Assembly (NCBI GenBank): GCA_050084985.1
Contig: JBITNC010000001.1
Span: forward strand, 185,938,001-186,002,000
Direction: 5' to 3'
From: Nageia nagi
Taxonomy: Eukaryota; Pinophyta
DNA: 64,000 bases
The stretch's first letter is position 1; every line of letters begins with the position of its first letter. Of the stretch, positions 44,621-55,427 are shown piece by piece. The notes beneath the pieces were generated by a model, which saw only the letters and a program-made list of their open reading frames with translations, was not told the DNA's origin and searched no databases. Made by a program: the position numbers and the translations under genes.

Positions 44621-46290
44621 ATCCATGGGTTGAACCTGAAAAGCTTCATTAAAATTTATCTCTTAACCATAATATGCATATTCATTGAGGATATAGCTTG
44701 TGTTTCTTTTTACATTAGATTGGGGCAACTCTAAATGTGCCCCAAGTATCCAAGTATATCATCATTAGTAGTAAATCAGTCAAATTCAAGTGGAATAGTA
44801 TCATCAATCCATAGATCTTTATCAATGTACTCAGATAATTTAATAAAATTGTAATCCTTAACAAATTTAATTAGTCCCCATATCTACTTTGTACTTCCAT
44901 CACTACCTAATCTATTTTTGGTCATTTGAGATTTAAAGTTATCAAGAAAAATAGACATTTCTTATTCATTTCTACTTAAGCCTCCCCCTTTGTATTTCTA
45001 ATTTTGTACCATGTATTTATGTACAAAAGGAGATGGAAAGAGTTTACCCATTTCAAATAATAATGGTACTTGCATTAGAGGAGCTTGAGTGGGTGTAACA
45101 ATCATAACAAAATAAGAACTTTCATCATCTTCACTATTTCCACACTACTAGTAGCCTTCTAGAAGGATCACATGCAATTAAAGTCCCTTAATAAAGAGAA
45201 TTTTGTGTCATTCCAAGTCTTTTATGGATGTAAACAAATCTATACCTTCAATTTTGTATGATCAAATCCCTATCTTTGTAATCTGAACATGTTGTTTTGT
45301 ACTTGTCTCTAGTTTGACATATTCTAAGGGTTCAATTTCATATCTTGGGAGTATCATTGCAAAGTCATCAAAATCTATTGCATTACATAGTGAATAGGGC
45401 TCAAGATCTCCTAGTACTATATGCACCTCACTATGAAATTCAAATTTCAATCATCCATGTAGAGTAGAAGGGACTACATCCATATCTTGAAGCTAAGGCC
45501 TCCCTAAAAGTAGATTATAGGATAATTTTGAATCCACCACCTAGAATTTAGCTACTATTGTCCTTACTCCTATTGTTATCATGATTTTAGCTATCTCTAT
45601 TTATTTTTTAGATGAACTATCATAAGCTCTAATCATGAAGGTAGCTTCCTCTAATGGAGAGATATCTACATACTTTTCTTGAAATTGAGTCAATAAGTGA
45701 TGGGAACATACATTTATAGCTGACCCATCATCTACCATTATTCTTTAATTTTCCATCCATCAATCAAAGGTGTAATGTATAAAGCTAAATATTTCTCCAG
45801 TATTTTCTTATTGAGTTATTTAGATTTATAAAAGGAAATAGCATCACATTATTGGATAGCCCTAAGCTTTTAAGAAAATATGGCAACTTATAGATTTGTA
45901 GGGATAGTTTCTTTTTAAAAAAAAGTATATAGGATCTCTCTATGTGTTGTAGATGTATAAATGAGATCATATAATCTAATTTTTGTAAGTGTATTCTTTC
46001 ATTATTCGATCATACTATATTTCTTTGGATTAGGTGGGATACTTATTCTATAGTAACTAGATTGGGAACATGGTGTGGACATCTCTTCTCAACCTAACAC
46101 ACACCTCCTTTTTAATTGTAACTATATTAACTGTATGTTGTTGATTTGAGGTAGTTTCATCAATATGGTATTTTTCTTGAGCAATGAGATCCAATATAAC
46201 TACTTCCAATACCTTACCAAAATGTGTAGCATATACTTTTATTTGGTGATATGTGCAATAAGCATGTAATAGATCCATCTATTCTCATCA
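44621..46290 (-). pseudogene. gag end, protease and linker of element B
   Basis: A zinc-knuckle remnant lies at 46278-46200 (Tyr-Cys-Thr-Tyr-His-Gln, with the later His/Cys positions altered), followed by Ile-Leu-Asp-Leu-Ile-Ala-Gln. The protease active site Val-Asp-Asp-Gly-Ser-Ala is at about 45735-45718 (Asp-Asp-Gly-Ser codons 45732-45721). A Tyr-Asn-Leu-Leu-Leu-Gly-Arg-Pro block is near 45530. The linker includes the open stretch 45450-45262 (Gly-Asp-Leu-Glu-Pro-Tyr-Ser-Leu-Cys). Sequence homologous to element D gag stops abruptly near 46290. Confidence 0.7.
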
Positions 46291-47386
46291 ACCAGAGCCC
46301 TAAATTATAGATCTAATTTATTATTTATTTATTTTAACACTCGAATGATCTAGAAATGAACCAAGTGATCCTACATAAGCTTAATAATGTTGCTAGCTAG
46401 TTCAACACTCACATGGCAAGATTGGTCAAAAATTGAGTTAACCAACCTTGATAAAAAAATTTGTTATTTGCTCCTCAACACTCACCCTATTGAGAAGACA
46501 TTTCAAAGGTAACCTTATTATTCCTATTCCACATTCCATATGCAATACATTCTCTAGTCATGATGTAGTGATTTTCTACTCAGGGCTCATACCACCTAAG
46601 AGATTTCACTTCCACTAAGTTAGCATCATCACTTGATGATAACTCTCCATCTCATAGGAGTAGATAACTTGTCTTAAGAAAGCTTCCATATGAGCGGGTA
46701 GCATTGCCTATGGAACAATTGTTATACTCTTATATTTTAACTACAAGTGGCATTACTATAGTTACCCTCATCTAGTAACTATATCCCCATGCCCATAACT
46801 TAGGGAGCCATTAATATTAAATAATAACCTCAAGTGGTTGTTTAGTCTAATTTATTATTAAATGTATTGATAAAAAGAACCACCCAAGGCCTACTAACCA
46901 TAAACTAATGTTCTCAAAAAGTGAAGAGGGTATAAGACACCATGCATAATACAAGTTCTAGGGTTTAAAACCATTCATCTTTGCCCACTAGGTGTACATT
47001 GAAAGTCTTAGTTATAATCTTTCTTAGGAAGTGACCTAATTCTATTTATCCCATACACATTATATAGTGTAAATAGATCTACTTTAAAAGTCCTTGTGCA
47101 TACATAAGTAGTAATTCATGAGGTAAGATCTAGCCACTATTGCTACAAAAGTAATGTGGTGTTAAGTGGTCGTCACATAAAGAATATTTCTTTTGTTTGT
47201 CATTTAGCAATGTAGGTTTAATTGGCAAATGTTCTCCATCATTTTCCTTGCATTATTGCTTCCATCCCAAAAGATTCATTAGATCAAATAATTATTTTCA
47301 AGATTCCTTGTGGTCCTTTGCTAGAATACAAAAGAATCCAAGTAGATTAAGTTTTAAATTATTAACTATATCTTACTACTTGTATA
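46291..47386. other. Unassigned segment between elements B and D
   Basis: No ORF longer than chance, no LTR match in the window and no gag similarity. It abuts the truncated gag of B on the left and the LTR of D on the right. Confidence 0.4.
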
Positions 47387-48022
47387 TGGTAAATAATGCA
47401 ATTAATTCAAATGGGGTTGATTAATGCATTATTACTTTACTTTGTAAATATTGATTCATATATAAAAAATATAGCAATAACATGTAACAAGAATGTGGTA
47501 GTGCTTACTTATATTCAATATTCATTTTGTTAATTAGAAAATGCACAAAGAACATAGCATACATTCATGAACAAGGACACCTTTAGTGACTTAGAATTGG
47601 CAAGCCACTAGTGTCGTAGGTTGAGAAAAATTACAAATGCAAACAAGAATGTAGCAATGAGAAAATTAACAAATAATCAAATTATGAACATACATGCAAA
47701 CTTATAGAATAATAGAGGCATACTATAGATAGATAAAGCAAGTTGTAATATTTCAAATGATCTTCAATTGATAATCTTTATATTAACTTCAAATGATTAT
47801 TTTTCCATGATTCACTCATCCTCTATAATTCATCGAATGATGCCTTTATATATGATACAAGTTTACATGAATTTGATATTTTGATCCCTTGTACAATCCA
47901 CAAGGATCAAATACATGGCCTACACCTCTTTCATACATTTTTAATCCCTTTTTACATAATAATCTATTAAGTAATTAAAATGATTTATTAAATACATAAA
48001 GGTTCATTTTGAAGCATTTACA
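47387..48022 (-). repeat. 3' LTR of element D and purine tract
   Basis: Minus-strand start TGTAAATGC at 48022, end CATTATTTACCA at 47387; 636 bp, matching 54794-55427 throughout. The purine tract CCAAAGAGGGGCAAA (complement of 48023-48037) directly precedes it. Confidence 0.85.
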
Positions 48023-48037
48023 TTTGCCCCTCTTTGG

Positions 48038-49285
48038 ATGTATGATTGAAGTAATGAAATTACATGTCCAAAGAAGAAGTGTAGCCAAGACATAGAAGAA
48101 ATTTTTTTGATCTTTTTTTTGATGTTGTCTTTTGATGAATGATGTTAAGGGTATTTATGCTACCCTAATTTTGACTTGAGTTCCCCAAGAAATATCCTTA
48201 AGTGGAGTAGCTAAGGCAAAAGTTATTGAATAAGTTATCTTTAATAATACTATTTGGATGATGTTTGGATGACTATGAAAAACTATATTTGAGGCTGAAG
48301 ATGGAAGGTATGATGTGCCTTCTTTATACTATCTCAATCATGAGTCTAGCCATTCCATTATGTTTGATACTTGGAAACCATTTTCACTTACATCCATGCC
48401 TCAAAATAGAGAGGTTAAACTTTGGATTGGTGTAAATGATAATGAAATGTATGCCACCAATGGCCCAATAGATTGTAAGAATGATGTTTACACCCTATTT
48501 TTTACTATTATTTTCTTTTATTTTGTTGGATATATATTTTTGCAATGAAATGTTAGTCATAAAATAATGATGGATGCATAGTAAGGTGTTTCATATATTG
48601 AAGATGATTCAATGTCAACATCTTTCTCACAACTACATCATTGATTTATATTTTAAGTGATTGAACTCTCACTAGTTATATCGATAGCCATCAACAATCA
48701 TACATTTGTATGTCTATGATTTGAAGATAGTATGCTTTAGATAGATTCAAAGAAAAGACCATGTGGATACATAACAAAATGTATCATCCATTGAAGATGA
48801 TCCAATGTCAACAAATTGCTCATGATTGCATTGTCAATTTACTTTTAAGTAAGTGAACTCTCACTAGCTATATCATTGGCCATCGATGATCATGTATTTT
48901 TATGTTTATGATTCAAATACATTATGCTTTAGATGGTTTAAAAGGAAAAAAACCATGTGGATACATAGTAAGTTGTATCTTTCATTGATGATGAGTCAAT
49001 GTCAACAACTTTCTAATGACTGTATCATTGGTTTCCTTTTAAGTGAGTGAACTCTCACTAGCCATTTTGTTGGCCATCAATGATCATGCATTTTTATGTC
49101 CATGATCTGAAGATATTATACTATTGATTTTTTTTTACACACCACTGACATCATGCTGATAATGAAGCATGTCATCAGTTCCATGTTCTATGTGGATCTC
49201 TACATAAAATAAAAAGAAATTACGCCCCCATGTTTGATATGAATTATTTTATAGGGGCATAGAGCTATGCTTTTCAAGCATAAAA
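48038..49285 (-). repeat. 3' UTR of element D with three units of about 193 bp
   Basis: The marker 'gaactctcacta' lies at 48663, 48855 and 49049. Units cover about 48570-49140 and share a 'caatgtcaaca' and a 'catgtggatacata' segment. The sequence matches the two-unit array of element B. An open stretch at 48315-48548 on the plus strand is not supported as a gene. Confidence 0.8.
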
Positions 49286-50400
49286 ATGCTTTATATGGAT
49301 GGAATTGAAGTTTTTGGTTATTCTTTACCATCCAAAGTTGATAACCTATATGCTCATGATCCTATTGCATCAATAATAACATATGGGCCCAACCAATTGG
49401 GTTCAAATTTGCCTTTAGCCTCCTTATTTATTGTTATTTTGTTAGTATTCTCTTTTAAAATTAGATCCCTATTTTGAACTCTTTAGCTTTTATCTTCTTT
49501 CAAAATGCTCTCTTAAGTTTGGCATAGTATACCTTTTGATGCTCAATGGCTTTGATTCTTTTTTCATCTAACATCTCTAACTACTACAATCTTGCTTTTC
49601 TTACATCTTCATCTATAATATCACCTTGTAAAGATATCCTAAGCAAAGGAATCTCTAATCCAAGTGGGAAAATGGCCTCATATCCATATACCAATGAAAA
49701 AAGGGTTGCCTAAGTGGCTATTCAAACACTAGTTCTATAGGCCCATAGTGCATATGGCAATTACTCATGCCAATCTTTTTTGTACTTATCCCATGTTTTG
49801 GCAACAATACTCTTAAGTGTCTTATTTGTTGCTTTAGCTTGACCTTTGCCTTAAGGGTAGTAAACTAAAGAAAAGGTTTGTGTGATGTGAAACTTTTTAA
49901 AAAATGCTTGCATATCCTTACACTTGATATTTGGACCATTATCCATGATCAACCTTTGTGGCACACCAAATCTAGTGATGATGTATTCTATAAGAAATGT
50001 AATAATATTTTCTTGTGTAACTAACTTCATAGGGATGGCTTCCACCCACTTGGTAGTATATTATGTAGTTGTGAAAAATTTGTGTCCTTCTCTAGAATGG
50101 GGATTAATCATGCCAATCAAATCTATGCCTCAAGTAGCAAATGGCCATGGAGAAATAATGGAATTAAGTTCTTGAGTGGGCTATTTTTCTAAGTTTGCAT
50201 GCATTTGGCATGGCACACATACTTTCACATGAGTTTGACAATATTTCAATATATTTGTATAAAGAGCTTTGGCATGAAAATGGCCACCACATAATCCATC
50301 ATGAGCTTTCTCTAAAGTAATAGCTATCTCATCATGTGTTGAACATCTCAACAAAGCACCATCAAAGAATCTTCTATATAAAATATTACCAATGATAACA
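49286..50400 (-). pseudogene. Integrase of element D
   Basis: Zinc-binding region in the open stretch 50777-50181: His-Asp-Gly-Leu-Cys-Gly-Gly-His then Cys-Val-Pro-Cys-Gln. Core: Thr-Arg-Phe-Gly-Val-Pro and Ile-Met-Asp-Asn-Gly-Pro-Asn (second Asp) in 50045-49851. C-terminal motif Gly-Lys-Phe-Glu-Pro-Asn-Trp-Leu-Gly-Pro-Tyr at about 49425-49385. Frame changes separate the parts. Confidence 0.8.
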
Positions 50401-51020
50401 TATTTCATAGCAATCCTTCTCAATATTAGTCTATCATTCTTAGTATAACTAGAAGGAACACTTTGGTCTTTTAAGTACCTATATAAATCAAAGTACCATT
50501 CTTGAAAAACATCATCATTGGTAATAACATAGGAAAAAATAGAATGAAAATGAGTTGTGTAAGATGGAGAGCTTAACTTATGGATAGTGAGAATGATCTC
50601 CTCATGTTTAATCTTAATTAGTACCAAAGAGGTTATGCTTTTCATAGGATCTACATATTTGTTATTAGTCCTTGGAATGGTCTCATTAGTATACCTATCA
50701 AGCTTGTTTAGCAACTCAATCACAACCACCTTATAAGGCTTTAGCTTCTGATCTTTGGTATCATAAGTACCCTTCACTTCATTAACAACAAGTTATGAGT
50801 CTTCACAAATTTTTATATCTATGATTTTCAATTCTAAAGCTACCTTCAATCCCAATATTAAAGCTTCATACTCAACCATATTATTAGTGCATTTCAAATC
50901 CAATTTATAGGTAATAGGAATTACTTGATTGGTAGGGGATAACAAAATAATACCTACCCTTGCTCTGTGATTACATATAGAATCATTAAAATATAGGGTC
51001 TATACTATAGGCTCATCCTC
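50400..51020 (-). pseudogene. Second (archaeal-like) RNase H, element D
   Basis: From about 51015: Leu-Tyr-Phe-Asn-Asp-Ser (normally Phe-Asp-Gly-Ser), Asn-Asn-Met-Val-Glu-Tyr-Glu-Ala-Leu and Glu-Asp-Ser followed by a stop (usually Gly-Asp-Ser-Gln). The open stretch 50777-50181 then continues through Pro-Arg-Thr-Asn-Asn-Lys-Tyr and the spacer to integrase. At least the first catalytic site is altered. Confidence 0.75.
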
Positions 51021-51059
51021 TAGAAGATAAATATATTTATTAGTGATGAAGATATCTTC

Positions 51060-51560
51060 AAATTCATGTTGCTGGTGCCCTATTGTCAAGTCATCAAACC
51101 ACTGATGCTATGTCTTCTCCTCAAAAATGCTAAGAAATTCTTCATGGATCACCTCCACACCTTCCTAAGGGAAATTTTCTATCAGATCTATAATGGCCTA
51201 ACCTTTAATAAATTTTTGCTTTACCATATTAATATCAAATTCCTATGATAACATTAGACACTTTACAAATCTACCAGATAAATGTTGTTTATCCATAAGA
51301 TATTTTAAAGGATCAATAAGACTAACAACATATGTGGTGCAATATAACAAGTAATTACTTAATTTTTTAGTGATAAATATCATAGCAAAGCAAATCTTCT
51401 CCATAGGATTGTACCTGATCTCATAATCAACTAATGTATTGCTTGATAATAGATAGCCCTTTCTTTGTTATTTTCAAATTTTTGACATAGCATGGTTCCT
51501 ATGGTATAGAAGGAGGCTAAAATATAAAAGTAAGTAGGTTTGGAAAAATCCATGGGAACA
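51060..51560 (-). pseudogene. First RNase H (gRNH) remnant, element D
   Basis: Heavily broken. Recognised by position between RT and aRNH and by short blocks shared with element B (for example the complement of 'tgttgtttatccataagatattttaaagg', a Pro-Leu-Lys-Tyr-Leu-type block near 51300). No catalytic residue assigned. Confidence 0.5.
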
Positions 51561-52420
51561 AGGATAGGGGGTTGAGAAAATATTGCTTGATATATTCAAA
51601 TATTTTTTGGTAATTCATATCCCATGCCAACTTGACATCCTTCTTGAGTAAGTGAGTAAATGGTCCACACTTGTCCTCTAGTTGTGAGATGAACCTCCTA
51701 ACTAAATTTATATTTTCTTGAAGACTTCTAAGTTATTTCAAGTTTCAAGGGGGAGGCATGCCAATAATATTTTTTACTTTCTTAGGATCTACTTCAATTC
51801 CTCTATTTGAAACCATGAACCTTAAAATTTTTTTGGAAGTAACTCCAAATGCACATTTTGAAGGTTTAAGTCTTAGGTTGTACCTTTGTAAATGTCAAAT
51901 ACCTCTTCAAGGTTTTGGAGATGTTCTTAACCTTGCTTTGATTTGACAAGAATGTCATCAACATAAACCTTCACTATTTTGTGAATATGTTTATAGAACA
52001 TATTGACCATGGCTCTTTGATATGTAATTTTACATTTTTGAATTCAAAAGAAATAACCTTCCAACAAAAATTGCCCCAAGGGTTTGTAAAAGTGGTTTTA
52101 TGTCGATCAATAGAATTAAATAAGATTTGATTATAACTAGAAACACCATCCATAAATAACAACATATCATGACCAACTATGCTATCAATAATCATATCAA
52201 TATTAGCGAATGAAAAATCATACATAGGAAAAGCATTGTTAATATCATAAAAATTGATACACATTCATATTTCACTAGTTTATTTAGTAATAAGAACAAT
52301 GTTAGACATCCATGTAGAATAATCAATAAGCTCTATGAATCCTACTTGCAAGTAATTTTAATTCTCTTTTTTGACTAACAAGGCCTTAGAAGGATGCATT
52401 TTTCTAGACTTTTTCTTAAT
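51561..52420 (-). pseudogene. Reverse transcriptase of element D
   Basis: The open stretch 52264-51974 includes Phe-Met-Asp-Gly-Val-Ser-Ser-Tyr-Asn-Gln and Thr-Asn-Pro-Trp-Gly-Asn-Phe. A frame change follows before the catalytic Tyr-Val-Asp-Asp at 51965-51954. The thumb (Leu-Lys-Pro-Ser-Lys-Cys-Ala-Phe-Gly-Val type) lies near 51870. Confidence 0.75.
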
Positions 52421-53900
52421 TTATTTGGCATTTGATTTTAATCAAAAATTATGCATAACAAATGAAGGACCTAACCCATGCATATCATCATAAGAACAAG
52501 AAAAAAATTTAGAATGTTTGATGAATTTAGATTTGTACCTTTCTTTCTTGGAAGAGGCTAGGGCTACTTGAATTTGATGCAATCTCTCCTTATCTATAAT
52601 GTTGATGTTAATATTTAGAAACTCTTCTTAGGGGAAGGTGAGATCCTTCTTTGTTGGTAATAATGATGGAAAATCCTTTATAGTAAGGTAAACCATCTCA
52701 ACTTCTTCTAAGGCCTAAACTTGTAACACATCATGAAAATTGACCTCTTGGCCAAAGTAAGCATATTCATGAAGCATATAAGAGGCATGCCATTTTTTAT
52801 TAGACTTGGGTAATTCTGAATGTGCCCCCAAGTATTCAAGAAAATAATTATCAATACTAAAATAATCAAATGCAAGAGGCTAGCTATGATCAATCCATAT
52901 ATCTTCATCAATTTCATCAAATAATTCTATCACATTAGATGTTTTAGCAAATTACATGGGACCCCATTTTTGTTTGACCTATCCATCACTACCTAGACCA
53001 ATCTTAGTAAGCTTTGTTTTTGAAAAAATAGAAAAATCAGCCATAACTTTCTCAATTTTACCTAAACCTCTTCCCTTGTACTTGCAATTGTTAACCATAT
53101 ATTTTAGAACAAAAGTAGAAGGAAATATTTTACCTATTTTAGAATATGAGGTACATCACCTTTAGAAGATTGGTTCATCATTTCAAATAGAATAGAGCTA
53201 GAAGGGCCATTGACATCATCATCTATATGGAGCTAGCATCTTGTATGTAGAATATCATGATGTTGGTGGCCTAAAATAGCTAATATTCAAGGCCATCCCA
53301 AGTCTTTAATGGATGTAAATAAATCTGTATCATCTATTTTGAAAGTGCCCATACCTATTTCTATGATATGCACCTATTTATTTATATTTTCCCCTGATGT
53401 GGGATCATCCAAGGGTTCTATTTCAAAAAGTGGTGGAAGCAAGGCCATCTCCTCAAAGTCAACAACATTGCATAATGCATAGGGTTCAGGATCAGTTAAG
53501 ATTGTATGTACTTCTCCTTGGATCCAAATTTTAGTCTATCATGTAATGTAAAAGGAACAACTTCCATATCATGGATCCAAGGTCTTCCTAAAACTATGTT
53601 ATAAGATAACTTGGAATCAACTACCTAGAACATGGATGGAATAATTCTAACTTCTATGGTAATCATGATGGTAGCTATGCCTAGTGGTTTCTTACAAGAA
53701 CTATCATAGGCTCTAATTTTGATAGTAGCTTCTTATAATGGGGGGATGGTTACACCTTTTTCTTGTAATTGAGTCAAAAAATGGTTAGACCACACATTCA
53801 TAATTGAACCATTGTCTACCATGATCCTCTTGACTTTCCATTTATCTACCATAGGGGTGATATATAAAGTTGCACACTCATCTATTAGTTCTTGGTTGAG
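52420..53900 (-). pseudogene. Protease and PR-RT linker of element D
   Basis: Active site Val-Asp-Asn-Gly-Ser at about 53819-53805 (Asp-Asn-Gly-Ser codons 53816-53805). The body block Tyr-Asn-Ile-Val-Leu-Gly-Arg-Pro-Trp-Ile lies near 53600-53570. The remainder to 52420 is a poorly conserved linker with many stops; a 70-codon open piece at 52920-52708 has no motif of its own. Confidence 0.7.
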
Positions 53901-54793
53901 TATTTCAGATTTGTTAAAGGTGATAGTTTCACTTTCCCTAATGGTTCAAAGCTTATTAGAAAATGTAACCACTAAAATGTTAGTAGGAATAGTTTCATTC
54001 ATAAATAAAGTATATAAAACATCCCTATAAGGTTGAGAAGTAGAAATGAGATCATATAATCTAATCTTGGCTGGTGTATTTTTAAATTAATCAATCATAC
54101 TATAAATTTTAAAATTAGGTGGGATACACACTTGTTGAGTGGTAACTAGATTTGGAACATTGTGTGGACATCCTCTTCATAAGTTAGCACACACCTCTTT
54201 GACTACTATAACCACATTGATGGTATCTCCTTGTTTAGCAAGATGCTCATTAATCTTGTACTTTCCTTGTTCTATGAGGACTATGATAGTTGCTTCCAAT
54301 GTTTTGCAAAAGTTTGTAGCATACCTTTTTCATTGATGATAAGCACAATATGTCTCAAAGTGTCCCAAAGGGGTATCATAATCAGCTTTTTCAAGGTGGT
54401 GTAGGAGGCATTTCTTCATTAAGTCCTTCAAAAGAATTCTTGGTGGACTTGGAAATGTGTAATTGGTCTCTTTTGAGGAAGTAGATCTTTGTGCCTTAGA
54501 AGTAGTCTTGGATCTATCTTCCATATTAATTGGTTTCTTCTCTTTCTTGGCATATGATTTCTTATTATCTTTGAAAAAAAAATTAGATGTATATTTAAGC
54601 TCTCCTATAAATAATAATTTTTTTTCTTTTTGCATTAATTGTTGAACTAAAGTACTAAAACCAACATCCTTAGCACTAGGAGCATGCAATTGAAGTAGAG
54701 GAATTATAGATTCACAAAATATGCCATAAATATCAAATTCATCTAGTTTAACTTGAGTAGTTTGCCATACCTTTTTGAAGCATAAGATATAGA
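53900..54793 (-). pseudogene. gag C-terminus of element D
   Basis: Open stretch 54689-54330 (119 codons): a basic, Ser/Lys-rich region, then Pro-Pro-Arg-Ile-Leu and a zinc-knuckle start Tyr-Cys-Ala-Tyr-His-Gln, followed by a stop at the next codon and altered His/Cys positions. Reading continues to about 54150 (Glu-Gln-Gly-Lys-Tyr). Upstream gag is absent: the sequence meets the LTR at 54793. Confidence 0.7.
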
Positions 54794-55427
54794 TGGTAAA
54801 TAATGAAATTAATGCAAATGGGGTTGATTAATGCATTATTGCTCTACTTTGTAAATATTGACATATAAATCAAAAATATGGCAATAAAATGTAACAATAA
54901 TGCAATAGCATTTACTTATATTTAATATTCATACTATTAATCAGAAAATGCATAAAGGATAGCATAAATTCATGAATAAGTATGCCCTCGATCCCCTAGA
55001 ATTGGCACATCATTGCTACCATAGGATGACTGAAATCATAAATGTGAATAAGAATGTAGTAATGAGAGAATTAACAAATAATAAAATTATGAACATACAT
55101 TCAAACTTACAAAATAATAGATGCATAATATAGATAGATAAAGCAAGTTGCAAGCCTTCAAATGATCTTCAATTGATAATCTTTGTATTAGCTTGAAATG
55201 ATTATTTGCCCATGATTCACTCATCCCTTATATGTCATCAAATGATGCCTTTATATATGATACAAGTTTGCATGAATTTGATATTTTGACCCCTTGTACA
55301 ATCCACAAGAGTGAAATAAATGGTGTACACCTTTTTTATACATTTTAAATCCTTTTTTACATAATAATGTATTAAAAGATTAAAATGATTTATTAAATAC
55401 ATAAAGGTTCATTTTGAGACATCTACA
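54794..55427 (-). repeat. 5' LTR of element D
   Basis: Minus-strand start TGTAGATGTC at 55427, end ATTTACCA at 54794; 634 bp. It is joined directly to mid-gag, with no primer-binding site. Confidence 0.8.

Larger units (their letters stand above)
21935..46290 (-). mobile_element. Element B: Tat-type Ty3/gypsy element split by E1
   Basis: Minus-strand order: gag C-terminus (46278-46057), protease (about 45760-45440), RT (about 44620-43921, then 26442-26060), gRNH (about 26060-25600), aRNH (25560-24993), integrase (about 24900-23770), 3' UTR with a 191-bp tandem repeat, purine tract, and a probable 3' LTR (22634-21935). Joining the two sides of E1 with one copy of the CATGG duplication restores an in-frame RT. 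The front of gag and the 5' LTR are missing: homology stops near 46290. It is closely related in layout to element D. Confidence 0.8.
47387..55427 (-). mobile_element. Element D: Tat-type Ty3/gypsy element, relative of B
   Basis: Direct LTRs at 54794-55427 (5') and 47387-48022 (3') enclose, on the minus strand, the gag C-terminus, protease, RT, gRNH, aRNH, integrase, a 3' UTR with a tandem repeat and a purine tract. The 5' LTR adjoins mid-gag: the leader, primer-binding site and front of gag are missing. The five bases outside the LTRs (GTATA at 47382-47386, CTATT at 55428-55432) do not match, so no target duplication is seen. Many stops occur. Confidence 0.8.

Noticed and set aside
46291-47386. 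Organelle-derived insertion between B and D
   Set aside because: The unusual texture suggested it, but I recognise no plastid or mitochondrial gene and cannot support it.
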